This document shows, piece by piece, positions 51,253 through 64,000 of a stretch of DNA of 64,000 nucleotides. The notes beneath the pieces are model-generated. The model was not told the DNA's origin, made no database searches, and was given only the letters and a program-made list of their open reading frames with translations. Positions within the stretch are counted from its first letter, which is position 1, and each line of letters opens with the position of its first letter. The translations under genes and the position numbers were made by a program. Origin of the DNA: Sulfurimonas sp. (GTDB lineage: Bacteria; Campylobacterota; Campylobacteria; Campylobacterales; Sulfurimonadaceae); NCBI GenBank assembly GCA_013791885.1, contig VMSZ01000020.1:23537-87536 (forward strand). Reading direction: 5' to 3'.

Positions 51253-53406
51253 TTAATTTTTATAGGCATCATCAGTTCTTATCAGATGAATAACCTTTAT
51301 CTTTTTCTCTATTTTAGTACGAAGCGATTGAATATCAGCCTCTTTTGACTCAAAACCGATTTCACAGTATTTGATATACGTATTACTTTCTTTTCCTAAT
51401 TCTATAGAATTAATATCTATATTTAACTTTACCAAATAGGTTAGAAATTCTGCCAAAGCACCTTTTTCATTATGTAAAGAAGCAATGAGATTATAATTAT
51501 AAATATTTAAATTTTCCCATTTCACATAGACCATAGGCTCATTTTTTTCTAATTTTTTCGCTGCTGTATTACACATTTTATGATGCACATGCACTTTCGA
51601 TTTATCCAAAAATCCTAAGATCTGATCACCTGTTTTTGGATGGCAACAATAATCAAAAACAACGTCATTCACGCCTGCAACGCTAAATATTTCTATTCCT
51701 GAAAGTATGGTAGATTTGAGTTTAAATCTATGCTTGGATAAGAAACTTTTAAATCTGCTGTTTTTGCTGATGTCGCTGGTATATTTATGAATCACACTTT
51801 TTAAACTTTCAATATCCGAGGCTATTGCGGCGCGGTTTTCAATTTTATTTACTTCGAGCCACTCTTCAACTCTGGCATTATTCAAATTCATGGCTGTCGC
51901 CAAAATATTTGTTGCCAATTTGTTGTTAATCTCACGAACCCTGGAATTACAATTGAGACGCATATTAGCAGTTGCTTTAGACGTTTTAACCGCATCAATC
52001 CAACTGCATCTCGTAATAATCTCATCTGAGAGTTTGATTTTTACAATGTCTCCATTTTTAACTTCCGCCAAAAGAGATGACTTCACTCTGTTGATGAGAC
52101 AAGAATCGGCCTTATTCCCAACCTCAGTATGAACAGCGTAAGCAAAATCCAGAGCAACAGCACCGCGAGGCAGCATAAATGGATCTCCTGTGGGAGAGAA
52201 AACAGAGATATCATCAGAATACAAATCATTTTTGATAAGTTCATAAAAATCTTCTACAGACTCATTTTGATACTGCAAATTATTGAGCCAGTCAAGTTTA
52301 ATATTATTGCCGCCATTTTTATATTTCCAATGGGCAGCAACACCAAGTTCAGCGGTTTTATGCATAGTATAGGTTCGAATCTGAACTTCAAAAATAGTCG
52401 TATCATGAAAAACCGTCGTGTGAATAGTCTGGTATCCATTATCTTTTGCAACGGCTATATAATCTTTAAAACGCGAGGACAAAGGTTGAAAATTGAGATG
52501 GATAAGCCCCAAAATGTTGTAACATTTTACAGCATCTGTCGTTAGAATCCTGACTGCCAAAAGGTCTAGTACTTCATCTATTCCAACACCCTTTCTTTGC
52601 ATTTTAAGATAGATAGAGTACCGGTGTTTTACACGGGAGAGAATCTCAAAATCTTCTTCACAAAACCCGTTTGTTAAAAGAATTCTTGTAATTGAATCTT
52701 TAAACTCGGTGAGTTTCATATCTATAGCATGATAGTTTGTATCGAGATAATTATCTATATGATGTTTTTCTTCTTTAAATAAATAGCCAAAACTCAAATC
52801 TTCAAGCATATTTTTTAAAAATGAAATACCTAAACGCTGGGCTATCGGCGCGTATACGACAAGTGTTTCTTCTGCTATTCTAAGTTGTTTATGCGGAGGC
52901 AGTGCATCCAGAGTAAGCATATTATGGAGTCTGTCACAAAGTTTTACGACTAATACTCTAATGTCTTCTATGCTCGCTAAAAGCATCTTTCTAAATGTTA
53001 ACGCGGAGACTACCAGTTTTTCATTCGAGGAAGACGGCAAAAGTTCTACATCTCTTATCTTGTCAATTTTTGTAAGCCCGCCAACCAAATGCGCAACATC
53101 AGAACCAAAAAGTCTTGCAACATCTTCTATGTCAGCATCAGTATCTTCAACAACATCATGTAAAAGTGCGGATATAGCCATTGATTCATCATTCGTTATG
53201 GATGCTACAATAGAGGCAACTAGAATTGGATGGATTACATAAGGTTCGCCACTTTTTCTTCGTTGCGTTTTATGTGCTTCTATGGAGTATTCTAATGCTT
53301 TTTCAAGGGAGGGAGAGGACTCTATCTGTCCAAAGAGGTAGGCTTTTGCCGAGTCAACATCATGAAGATGTTTAACTTTTTCTATATCTATTTGACTCAG
53401 CGGCAA
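51253..53406 (-). CDS. spoT: Bifunctional (p)ppGpp synthetase/hydrolase, SpoT/Rel type
   Basis: A 717-residue stringent-response enzyme. The HD hydrolase domain has [10 protein letters not shown] (about 82-91). The synthetase domain contains [17 protein letters not shown] and [13 protein letters not shown] domain ([33 protein letters not shown]) and a C-terminal ACT domain follow. This is the only Rel/Spo homologue in the window and in Campylobacterota it is often the single bifunctional one. It starts four bases after rpoZ. Confidence 0.94.
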   Translation of the reverse strand: MPLSQIDIEKVKHLHDVDSAKAYLFGQIESSPSLEKALEYSIEAHKTQRRKSGEPYVIHPILVASIVASITNDESMAISALLHDVVEDTDADIEDVARLFGSDVAHLVGGLTKIDKIRDVELLPSSSNEKLVVSALTFRKMLLASIEDIRVLVVKLCDRLHNMLTLDALPPHKQLRIAEETLVVYAPIAQRLGISFLKNMLEDLSFGYLFKEEKHHIDNYLDTNYHAIDMKLTEFKDSITRILLTNGFCEEDFEILSRVKHRYSIYLKMQRKGVGIDEVLDLLAVRILTTDAVKCYNILGLIHLNFQPLSSRFKDYIAVAKDNGYQTIHTTVFHDTTIFEVQIRTYTMHKTAELGVAAHWKYKNGGNNIKLDWLNNLQYQNESVEDFYELIKNDLYSDDISVFSPTGDPFMLPRGAVALDFAYAVHTEVGNKADSCLINRVKSSLLAEVKNGDIVKIKLSDEIITRCSWIDAVKTSKATANMRLNCNSRVREINNKLATNILATAMNLNNARVEEWLEVNKIENRAAIASDIESLKSVIHKYTSDISKNSRFKSFLSKHRFKLKSTILSGIEIFSVAGVNDVVFDYCCHPKTGDQILGFLDKSKVHVHHKMCNTAAKKLEKNEPMVYVKWENLNIYNYNLIASLHNEKGALAEFLTYLVKLNIDINSIELGKESNTYIKYCEIGFESKEADIQSLRTKIEKKIKVIHLIRTDDAYKN

Positions 53407-53410
53407 ATGA

Positions 53411-53632
53411 TTACTTTTCTATATTTTTGAAACCCTTGATAACTACAAGGCCTTCAGCAAGTTCCATAAGTGCTAAATCAGCAGGCTTGATACTTTTAGT
53501 ATCAATATTTATCTTACTTGGTGAACCATTAGAAATCTCATCACATCTTTTTGCTACTGCAATCGCGATTTGATAACTGTCTAATTGTGGATTATTATCT
53601 AAAATTTTTGCTGTTAGTTCTTCAACTTTCAT
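53411..53632 (-). CDS. rpoZ: RNA polymerase omega subunit
   Basis: A 73-residue omega subunit that helps RNA polymerase assembly and, in some bacteria, forms the ppGpp site. The N-terminal MKVEELTAKILDNN and AIAVAKRCDEISNG core matches the family, with a slightly shortened C-terminus. Between pyrH (15 bases upstream) and spoT in the same operon. Confidence 0.92.
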   Translation of the reverse strand: MKVEELTAKILDNNPQLDSYQIAIAVAKRCDEISNGSPSKINIDTKSIKPADLALMELAEGLVVIKGFKNIEK

Positions 53633-53647
53633 GTTGTTCCTTTGAAA

Positions 53648-54358
<711 letters not shown>

Positions 54359-54501
54359 CTATCCACCTTTTAGTAAAAATCGAGGAATTATACTAAAAAA
54401 TGTCTTTGAATTTACTTTGAGTGCAGGAGATAAATTCATAAATCAATATATTTGTAAAACTATTTCACAGGGACATTGTCTTTTTGTAAGTGCTCTTTTA
54501 A

Positions 54502-54507
54502 TATAAT
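54502..54507 (+). promoter_or_regulatory. Candidate -10 element for the 54544 gene
   Basis: TATAAT 36 bases before the ATG of the unknown gene at 54544, in the divergent spacer with pyrH. Confidence 0.4.
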
Positions 54508-54543
54508 CGAGATCTTAAAATATACATTATATAAAGTGAGTTC

Positions 54544-55857
54544 ATGAGCTGGTTAAATTTTTTTGAATCTAAAACAAAAATGAAACATGCCTTTGGTCGA
54601 GGCACGAATGCAACTATATCTGAGGATGAGGAAGAACTATTCAATAAATCGTATGAAGCATTTGAAAAAAAAGATTTTATCAATGCCTATGAGTATTTTT
54701 TTAATTCTCTGCAAAATTTTACAAATGAAGTTGCAAATGACAATATAATCATGCAAAAAGATGAAAATGAGCTGCGTTTTGAGCTCTTTCAGGGAACTGC
54801 AAAAGTTACAGGCATCATCACTCAAGATACTTTTCATGCTGAAGTTATAATGATTAAAAAATCAGATGCCAACGTTGCACTCAAACGATACCTGCTTGAG
54901 AGAAATTATCAGCTTACTTATGCAAACTATTTCGCAGATGATTTTTACATAAAACTCAAACTTTTTCATGATAATGCTACCATGAGCCCGCAAAAAATCT
55001 TCTTTCCGATGAGAGAAATTGCACTAAACGCAGACTTTGATAAGGAACATATTAAAAGTGAATTTAAAGAGATAGAACTTCAAGATATAGCGCATTTACA
55101 GGTGATGGATGAAGAAGAATTACAAATAAAATTTGACTATTTAAACGAACAAATCGCAGAAGTCGAACTCAAAGTTGCGACACTTCCATCTAATGACAAT
55201 GCAGGAATGCAGGCATTTTTATACTTAAATCTGCTTTTTGAAATTGATTATCTTCTTGTTCCAAAATACTCCATTTACCAAAATATGAGTAAAACCGTTG
55301 TTGAATACTTTAGCGATGACGACACTACCATAGAATCCAAAAACGAAGAGCTGAAACGCTATGTAAGCACACTCAAAGAGATGGCTTTTGAAGAATTTAG
55401 AAGTAACTTTTATAACGCAAAATATACTTTCAGCCAGACCGAAAAAACTTCTTTTGAAGAGCTCAATATATTTATTCATGAATCACTTATGAAAATACGC
55501 TGGTATAAAAACAACAGATACAATCAAATTATTCCGACCATCTACAAATACATTGCGTTTTATATACTTTACAACTATGGTCTAAATCCTGTGATTAGAA
55601 ATCTTTTACATCTTTTAGTAGAGATTCAAAATCCTGACTTTTTTAAAAAACTAGGCTATCAAACGCTCTATAACCAAGATGAAAACAATTTTTCTAAAAG
55701 AACTATTATTTCGAGAATTGAAGAAATAATTTCGCCTAACCAAAAACGTTATAAACTCCTCAAGCCATTCGGAAATGAGCTCAACTTTACAAGTATGAAT
55801 GAACTGAGTAACAGCTATTATCTACAGTTAAAAAATTTAAATTTTGAGGAGATTTAG
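54544..55857 (+). CDS. Unknown 437-residue protein paired with a trypsin-like protease
   Basis: An acidic cytosolic protein with no signal peptide. Residues about 35-65 look like a helix pair (SYEAFEKKDFINAYEYFFNSLQ). Residues about 75-185 form a beta-helix segment (FELFQGTAKVTGIITQ, YLLERNYQLTYANYFADDFYIKLKLF) that resembles the C-terminal domain of the next protein. The rest (about 200-437) is helical. I recognise no enzyme motif. It ends two bases before the protease start, so the two are co-expressed and probably act together. A type III chaperone/YbjN-like fold is only a guess. Confidence 0.7.
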   Translation: MSWLNFFESKTKMKHAFGRGTNATISEDEEELFNKSYEAFEKKDFINAYEYFFNSLQNFTNEVANDNIIMQKDENELRFELFQGTAKVTGIITQDTFHAEVIMIKKSDANVALKRYLLERNYQLTYANYFADDFYIKLKLFHDNATMSPQKIFFPMREIALNADFDKEHIKSEFKEIELQDIAHLQVMDEEELQIKFDYLNEQIAEVELKVATLPSNDNAGMQAFLYLNLLFEIDYLLVPKYSIYQNMSKTVVEYFSDDDTTIESKNEELKRYVSTLKEMAFEEFRSNFYNAKYTFSQTEKTSFEELNIFIHESLMKIRWYKNNRYNQIIPTIYKYIAFYILYNYGLNPVIRNLLHLLVEIQNPDFFKKLGYQTLYNQDENNFSKRTIISRIEEIISPNQKRYKLLKPFGNELNFTSMNELSNSYYLQLKNLNFEEI

Positions 55858-55859
55858 GC

Positions 55860-56948
55860 GTGAATACACAGGCAATTCTCGAAAAATATATTGAAAATAT
55901 TATTCAGATTATGACACCTTATGGAACAGGAACCGGTTTCATAATTGACAATCTTATCATCACAAATTCGCATGTCGTAAGCGGTCTCAAAGAGGTTGTC
56001 ATCAGTGCAAAAAAAATCAAAAGAACTATTGCAAAAGTTGTCTATGATGATCCGAACTATGATCTTGCGTTTATTGAGTTTGATTTCCCACTCCCTAAAA
56101 ACAGCTTGAAGTTATCCCTGAAAAATGTCGAAGACGGTGATACAACAATAGCAATCGGCCACCCTTACGGCCTAAATTACACAGCAACAGAAGGAATAGT
56201 TTCTCGTGCTTCAAGACTTCAAGGAGATTTAGAATATATCCAGATTGATGCTGCTATCAACCCTGGAAATAGCGGTGGTCCACTCTTAAACGCAGAGGGA
56301 GATGTGACCGGAGTAAATACTTTTATCATCCAAAACGCCAATAATCTTGGTTTTGCCCTTCCCTATTTTTATGTTGCCGAAGCATTAGAAGATTTTAAAA
56401 AACTCCATAAAAAAAACATCATTAAATGTCCTTCATGCAAAAATCTTATTGACGAAGAAGATATAAAAAATGATTATTGCCCAGAGTGTGGAATTAAACT
56501 CGAAGTAGCAAAACTCAGAAGAAAAGGTTACACTCCAACGGGAGCTACAAAGCTTTTAGAGGAAATTTTAACTTCGCTAAATATTAATGTCACGCTCTCA
56601 AGAAGAAGCCAATCTTCATGGAGAATTGATGAAGGAACAGCGCGGATTGACATCAACTATTATGAAAACGGCATTATTATAGGAGATGCAAAACTTTGTG
56701 GAATTCCAAGTAAAAATATCAATGACATTTATGACTATCTGCTCGAAGAAAATGCAAAACTCACCTACTTACAATTTTCTATCAATGAAAACAGCATCTA
56801 TCTCTCTTACCTCATAGTAGATTCCTCACTCACGCAAAATGAAGGTAAAATAGCGCTTGAGAGACTCATCAAAAATGCCAATAAATTTGATGATATTTTA
56901 ATTACAAAATTTGGTGCACTCAAACAAAAACGCGATGAAGAAGACTAA
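55860..56948 (+). CDS. Cytosolic trypsin-like serine protease with zinc ribbon and chaperone-like domain
   Basis: A 362-residue protein. The trypsin-like domain (1-180) has the full triad: His in ITNSHVV (about 38), Asp in NYDLAF (about 66) and Ser in NPGNSGGPL (about 139). A zinc ribbon follows, CPSC and CPEC at about 193-217. The C-terminal 120 residues resemble the beta-helix domain of its partner. There is no signal peptide or membrane segment, unlike DegP/HtrA proteases, and no PDZ domain, so it should act in the cytosol. It starts with GTG and a strong GAGGAG. The odd combination suggests a regulated proteolytic pair. Confidence 0.8.
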   Translation: MNTQAILEKYIENIIQIMTPYGTGTGFIIDNLIITNSHVVSGLKEVVISAKKIKRTIAKVVYDDPNYDLAFIEFDFPLPKNSLKLSLKNVEDGDTTIAIGHPYGLNYTATEGIVSRASRLQGDLEYIQIDAAINPGNSGGPLLNAEGDVTGVNTFIIQNANNLGFALPYFYVAEALEDFKKLHKKNIIKCPSCKNLIDEEDIKNDYCPECGIKLEVAKLRRKGYTPTGATKLLEEILTSLNINVTLSRRSQSSWRIDEGTARIDINYYENGIIIGDAKLCGIPSKNINDIYDYLLEENAKLTYLQFSINENSIYLSYLIVDSSLTQNEGKIALERLIKNANKFDDILITKFGALKQKRDEED

Positions 56949-56964
56949 ACCTAAGGAAAAAAAC

Positions 56965-58917
56965 ATGTCACAATTTTTAAAATTCAATCTTAATCTGGAT
57001 ACCTTTGTAGATGACTTATCTGCAATTCTCAAATTAAACAATGAAAAAATAGAATCTCTGCTTGAAGTGGAGCATAAAACATATGCAAACTTTGTAAAAC
57101 CGCTTCAGATGATGGAAGAGAATCTTGGAAATTTTTTCACTCCACTCTCACACATAAACGCAGTCAATAACACGCCAACAACGCAGGATGTTTATACAAA
57201 CTCTCTGCCTATAATCACAGAATATTCAACAAAACTCTCTCAAAATATTGAAATTTATAAAGCTTATAAGAGTATTCAAGAAGATGAAGCCCAAACACTC
57301 AATCATGAGCAACAAAGAGTACTAGAACTCAACATTCAGCACTATGAACTCAGCGGTGCGCATTTGGATGAAAAAACAAAAGCAAGACTTCAAGTCATCA
57401 ACCTCGCAAAAAGTGAACTCTCAAACCAATTTTCGCAAAATCTTCTTGATGCAACCAACGAGTATGAGTACATTATCACGGATGAAAGAGATGTAGAAGG
57501 CATTCCTAAGAGTGACAAAGAGGATGCTCGCTTCGAAGAAGACGGTGTTGTGAAATATAAGTTCACCCTCCAAATGCCCTCGTACATTGCCTATATGACC
57601 TATGGAAAAAACGAAAAAATAAGAGAAGAACTTTACAAGGCGTACACAACAAGAGCACCGCAAAACGCAGCCATTATTGACGAACTTCTTTCTTTAAAAG
57701 ATGAGATGAGTAAACTTTTAGGTTTTAACAACTATGCGGAGTATTCTCTTGCAAGTAAAATGGCGAAAGATACAAGCAGTGTTTTGGACTTTTTAAATAC
57801 CTTAGTACAAAAATCAAAAGCACAAGCCAAAGAAGAACTTGCAGAACTTCAAAATTTCACCTCAAAAAAACTCCAAAGTTTTGACGTAGCATTTTACTCA
57901 GAACTTCTCAAAAAGGAAAAATACGAACTTGATGAAGAGTTGTACCGTCCTTACTTTGAGCAGACAAGCGTAATCAATGGAATGTTTGAGTTTTTACATA
58001 AACTCTTTGGCATAGAATTTAAAAAAGTAGAAGAAGAGCTATGGAATGAAAAAGCAACATCTTATGCAATTTATCTCAATGGCAAACTCAAAGCAAAACT
58101 ATATGCAGATTTAGAAGCAAGAAAGGGAAAACGCGGCGGTGCTTGGATGCATAATTGGCAATCTCACCACTTAGATGAAGCAGGAGAAGAAAAACTCGCG
58201 ACTGCGTTTATAGTCTGTAATTTTCCTCCTTCAAGTCCAACAACTCCTTCTCTATTAAGACATGATGACATTGTTACGCTCTTTCATGAAATGGGACATG
58301 CAATTCACCACCTTATGAGCAGTGTTAACGAAAATGAAGTCAGCGGAGTCAATGGAGTTGAGTGGGATGCAGTTGAATTTCCTTCACAGTTTTTAGAAAA
58401 TTTTGCTTATGAGCCAAAAGTATTAAAGCTATTTGCAAAACACTATAAAAACGCAGAAATCATTCCCGATGAGATGATAAATAAACTAGTACGCAGTAAA
58501 AATTTTCTCTCAGCCATGGGAATGCTCAGACAATTGGAATTTTCACTCTTTGACTTTACTCTCCATACAAAACTCTATCAGGGAGAAGAAGTTCAAAACT
58601 TATTAAACAGTATCAGAGAAGAGACCTCACTTATAAAAGCACCTGCATATAATAAGTTTCAAAATGGTTTCTCACATATTTTTGCAGGAGGCTATGGCGC
58701 AGGATATTACAGCTATAAATGGGCTGAAGTATTAAGTGCGGATGCATTTTACAGAGTAGTTGATGAGGGAATATTTGACTCACAAAGCGCAAAAAGATAT
58801 CTTGACATCGTCCTTAACGGCGGCGGGGCAAAAAGTATGGAAGAGTTGTTTATAGAGATGATGGGCATGCAGGCAAATCCTGAGAGTTTATTGAGGTTAA
58901 ACGGCATAAAAACGTGA
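56965..58917 (+). CDS. M3-family oligopeptidase (OpdA/PrlC-like)
   Basis: A 650-residue zinc metallopeptidase that degrades oligopeptides in the cytosol, with the M3 motif HEMGHAIHHL at about 446-455. The DEELYRPYFEQTSVINGMFEFL and GAGYYSYKWAEVLSADAF segments are conserved in PrlC-like enzymes. I choose the ATG at 56965, with AAGGAAAA upstream, over a frame start 54 bases earlier that would lie inside the protease gene. It is in the same run as the protease pair, which may point to peptide turnover. Confidence 0.91.
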   Translation: MSQFLKFNLNLDTFVDDLSAILKLNNEKIESLLEVEHKTYANFVKPLQMMEENLGNFFTPLSHINAVNNTPTTQDVYTNSLPIITEYSTKLSQNIEIYKAYKSIQEDEAQTLNHEQQRVLELNIQHYELSGAHLDEKTKARLQVINLAKSELSNQFSQNLLDATNEYEYIITDERDVEGIPKSDKEDARFEEDGVVKYKFTLQMPSYIAYMTYGKNEKIREELYKAYTTRAPQNAAIIDELLSLKDEMSKLLGFNNYAEYSLASKMAKDTSSVLDFLNTLVQKSKAQAKEELAELQNFTSKKLQSFDVAFYSELLKKEKYELDEELYRPYFEQTSVINGMFEFLHKLFGIEFKKVEEELWNEKATSYAIYLNGKLKAKLYADLEARKGKRGGAWMHNWQSHHLDEAGEEKLATAFIVCNFPPSSPTTPSLLRHDDIVTLFHEMGHAIHHLMSSVNENEVSGVNGVEWDAVEFPSQFLENFAYEPKVLKLFAKHYKNAEIIPDEMINKLVRSKNFLSAMGMLRQLEFSLFDFTLHTKLYQGEEVQNLLNSIREETSLIKAPAYNKFQNGFSHIFAGGYGAGYYSYKWAEVLSADAFYRVVDEGIFDSQSAKRYLDIVLNGGGAKSMEELFIEMMGMQANPESLLRLNGIKT

Positions 58918-59921
58918 AAATATTTTTCTTACTGTTTTTATTGCTAAATATATTATATGGAGATAGAATTTTGAAAATTGCAACCTATAATGTAGAAAAT
59001 CTTTTTGACCTTGAAAAAAGCGGTTATGAGTATGATGAGTTCATTCCAAATACAGAGGCTAACTGGAACCAAAGAACATATAAAATAAAGCTCAAAAATA
59101 TTGCTCAGGTCATTAAAGATGTAAACGCAGATATTATAGGACTTGAGGAGATAGAATCCCTTCAAGCGCTCAAAGATTTACGATTTACTCTTAAACAAAA
59201 TGGTCTTTACTATCAATACTATTCCATCGCAGATAATAAAAATACGAACATTAAAGTAGCCATCCTAAGCAAGTATCCCTTTGTTTATTCAAAAGATTTA
59301 GCAGTGACTACATCCTTTAGATATAGAAATATTCTCGAAAATAAATTTAATATTGACGGAAAGGAGTTTTATCTCTTTGTAAATCATTGGAAGTCAAAAA
59401 GTGGGCCTGAGAGCCAACGAATCATCTCAGCAAAAGCATTACTAAAAAGAGTCAATGAAATAGGATGTGATAAAAATATTATTCTTCTAGGTGACTTCAA
59501 TTCTGACTACGAAGAATATATAAAATTTGCAAAAAAAAGAAAACATAACGATACGGATGGGAAAACCGGAATAAATCATGTATTAAAAAGTATAAAACAA
59601 AATCAAAACGCAGCTTCAGTAAGATATGAGAAAGAGAATTTTTATAATCTCTGGTATGATGCAAAAATTGAAAAAAGGTATTCATACATTTACAAAAAGA
59701 AAAAAGAAACTCTGGATAATATCCTTATATCCCAGTCACTGCTCGAAGAAAAAGATATCTCATACATCAAGCAGAGTATCCAACCCTTTGAGGCTGATTA
59801 TCTCTTTAAAAAAGAAAAAATATATGCATGGAAAATGATAAATAAAACTCCTCGCAGACATAAAGGTGAAGGCTATTCAGATCATCTCCCAGTGATTGCA
59901 GAATTTAGAATAATTAACTAA
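58914..59921 (+). CDS. Secreted endonuclease/exonuclease/phosphatase family protein
   Basis: A 335-residue protein of the EEP fold (DNase I / exonuclease III type). A signal peptide (about 1-16) is followed by ATYNVENLFD (23-32), IGLEEIE, VNHWKSKSG and LLGDFNSD, with a final YSDHLPVIAEF. These supply the metal and catalytic Asn/Asp/His residues. The substrate could be nucleic acid or a phospholipid/phosphate ester; the sequence does not decide. Start is GTG, overlapping the M3 peptidase stop by four bases (GTGA), so it is coupled to it. It is convergent with ung. Confidence 0.85.
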   Translation: MKIFFLLFLLLNILYGDRILKIATYNVENLFDLEKSGYEYDEFIPNTEANWNQRTYKIKLKNIAQVIKDVNADIIGLEEIESLQALKDLRFTLKQNGLYYQYYSIADNKNTNIKVAILSKYPFVYSKDLAVTTSFRYRNILENKFNIDGKEFYLFVNHWKSKSGPESQRIISAKALLKRVNEIGCDKNIILLGDFNSDYEEYIKFAKKRKHNDTDGKTGINHVLKSIKQNQNAASVRYEKENFYNLWYDAKIEKRYSYIYKKKKETLDNILISQSLLEEKDISYIKQSIQPFEADYLFKKEKIYAWKMINKTPRRHKGEGYSDHLPVIAEFRIIN

Positions 59922-60579
59922 GACACCAATTTATAGGCTTTTTATGATGCAGACTTAAATATGCATTTGCTTTAGAAAAAGGCTTAGAACCGAAAAAACC
60001 TCTGTAGGATGAAAGTGGCGAAGGATGTGGTGCTTTCAATATCAAATGCTTTTTCTCATCAATTAAAACAGCTTTTTTTTGAGAAGGTGCTCCCCATAAA
60101 ATAAATACAATATTTTCAAATTTTTCGGAGAGTTTTTTTATAACACTATCTGTAAACTCTTCCCAACCGATTCCTCTATGGGAATTAGCGGAAGCTTCTA
60201 TGACACTTAGCACTGCGTTTATAAGTAGGACACCCTCCTGCGCCCACAAAGTCAAATTACCTGAAGATGGATATTTACAATCCATATCCTCCACAAGCTC
60301 TTTAAAAATATTATGTAGTGAAGGAGGGATTTTACAGCTATCGCACACAGAAAATGCCAAGCCGTTTGCCTGATTAGGACCATGATAAGGGTCTTGACCA
60401 ATAATTACAACTTTTACTTTATCAGGAGAGAGTAAATTAAAAGCTCTAAATATATCATCATATTTAGGAAATATATTTTTAATTTTATATTCGTTCACAA
60501 CATTATTTTGAAGATTTACAAAATCAGCTGAATTAATTTCCTCATATAGAAAAGAACTCCAATCGTCATTTAAAAGCAT
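59914..60579 (-). CDS. ung: Uracil-DNA glycosylase
   Basis: A ~221-residue family 1 UDG that removes uracil from DNA. GQDPYHGPNQANGLAFS contains the catalytic Asp, and HPSPLSSYRGFFGSKPFSKAN holds the catalytic His and Leu-loop. I prefer the ATG at 60579, with AGGA eight bases upstream, giving MLLNDDWSSF; the ATG three codons earlier (60588) is a close alternative, and a longer frame from 60654 lacks support. It lies just after the 5S rRNA gene on the same strand. Confidence 0.93.
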   Translation of the reverse strand: MLLNDDWSSFLYEEINSADFVNLQNNVVNEYKIKNIFPKYDDIFRAFNLLSPDKVKVVIIGQDPYHGPNQANGLAFSVCDSCKIPPSLHNIFKELVEDMDCKYPSSGNLTLWAQEGVLLINAVLSVIEASANSHRGIGWEEFTDSVIKKLSEKFENIVFILWGAPSQKKAVLIDEKKHLILKAPHPSPLSSYRGFFGSKPFSKANAYLSLHHKKPINWCLS

Positions 60580-60701
60580 AGCGGACATCCTATTTGTTAA
60601 AACATAATATATAGTAATATAGCAATATTTATGGTAAAGAATCGAGTTAAACATAAAAGTAAAAGCGTTAGATTAAAAAGAGTTGGGAGTCAGGTCTGAT
60701 C

Positions 60702-60820
60702 AACTAGGCAGCGACCTACATTTCCACACCTGAAAGATGCAGTATTATCAGCGATGAGAGGCTTAGCTTCTGGGTTCGGAATGGGACCAGGCGTTTCCCT
60801 CTCTCTATAGCCACCTAGAC
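60702..60820 (-). rRNA. rrf: 5S ribosomal RNA
   Basis: About 119 bases on the reverse strand. The 5' GTCTAGGTGG pairs with the 3' CCTAGTTGA region, and the central TCCCATTCCGAACCCAGAAG is the classic 5S core. It follows 23S in the usual order. The exact ends are estimated. Confidence 0.88.
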
Positions 60821-60827
60821 AATCAAA

Positions 60828-61020
60828 TGTAACTACACCGAGATGTGTTTACATTTGACTGTTAGAGTCAGATTGAGTGAGTGTTTAGTGAGTTAAATCA
60901 CTAAATTCAAATTGGTAAAGTCAACGTTACAACTAAATAACTACTAGATACAGCTTACTGTTTCAGGTTTACACTAAATAAGGTAGTGAACTAGAATTTG
61001 TTCTATTGAAAGAACTGTAA
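60828..61020. other. 23S-5S intergenic spacer with processing stems
   Basis: About 200 bases with no gene. TCAAATGTAA/TTACATTTGA form a 10-bp stem near the 5S gene. AAGGTAGTGAAC at 60980-60991 is complementary to 63918-63929 beyond the 23S 5' end, so it is the expected RNase III processing stem. No tRNA is seen. Confidence 0.7.
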
Positions 61021-63906
<2,886 letters not shown>

Positions 63907-64000
63907 TTCTAATTTGCGTTCACTACCTTACTTAATGTAAAATAGTAATTTGTAAATAATTGTAGTTATTTAGTTGATATAATTAATTCGACATCCGTTA
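63907..64000. other. 16S-23S spacer, partial
   Basis: The last 94 bases are AT-rich spacer upstream of 23S on the reverse strand. The GTTCACTACCTT segment (63918-63929) pairs with 60980-60991. No tRNA is visible in this part; the 16S gene and any spacer tRNAs would lie beyond the window. Confidence 0.65.

Noticed and set aside
52370..52390. TTCGAATC-like sequence resembling a tRNA T-loop
   Set aside because: It lies in the spoT coding sequence, with no acceptor or anticodon arms around it.

Overview
The window looks like a chromosome segment of a sulfur-oxidising member of the Campylobacterota (former Epsilonproteobacteria), most like Sulfurimonas or Sulfuricurvum. The reasons are low G+C, frequent TTG/GTG starts, many c-type cytochromes and c-di-GMP proteins, and two gene orders I remember from Campylobacter jejuni: rpsO-rrf2-flhA, and pyrH-rpoZ-spoT-tyrS-(nitronate monooxygenase)-amidase. 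The genus is inferred. No phage, insertion sequence or CRISPR array is visible.

Region by region: 1-6.7 kb is a tight forward run (aminotransferase, small unknown protein, murC, small membrane protein, mutS2, BaiN-like flavoprotein). At 6.7-7.4 kb a cytochrome c'-like gene lies between two inverted REP-like repeats. A DD-peptidase follows on the other strand, then a coupled lemA/DUF3137/ytfJ/EI24 run and a five-haem cytochrome (8.5-12.5 kb). 12.7-15.5 kb carries a UvrD-type helicase coupled to a methyltransferase. 15.7-22.1 kb is a redox and envelope region: a diguanylate cyclase, a small cytochrome c, two tandem outer-membrane proteins with an N-terminal haem site that resemble Cyc2 cytochrome-porins, a Gln/Thr-rich secreted protein, a ferritin-like DUF2202 protein and a LuxR-type regulator. 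22.3-41.3 kb is mainly housekeeping: valS, a radical SAM protein, a DEAD-box helicase, two GGDEF-EAL proteins, a SulP transporter, flgH, yqeY, trpC, a TPR lipoprotein, a TrmN6-like methyltransferase and kdsB. 41.8-46.2 kb holds rpsO, an Rrf2 regulator, flhA and a DHH phosphoesterase, with two copies of an ~88-base repeat around the rrf2-flhA unit. 46.2-54.4 kb is a reverse-strand core operon. 54.5-59.9 kb holds an unknown protein paired with a cytosolic trypsin-like protease, an M3 peptidase and a secreted nuclease-family protein. ung, 5S rRNA and 23S rRNA on the reverse strand close the window.

Three signals stand out. The 8-mer AAACGCAG / CTGCGTTT occurs about 57 times by eye, in all codon frames, and is absent from the rRNA genes; it behaves like a DNA-level signal such as an uptake or recombination word. 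The two tandem Cyc2-like cytochrome-porins suggest electron transfer across the outer membrane. The pair at 54544-56948 joins a protease without a signal peptide to a partner that seems to share its C-terminal domain, and may be an undescribed two-component proteolytic system.
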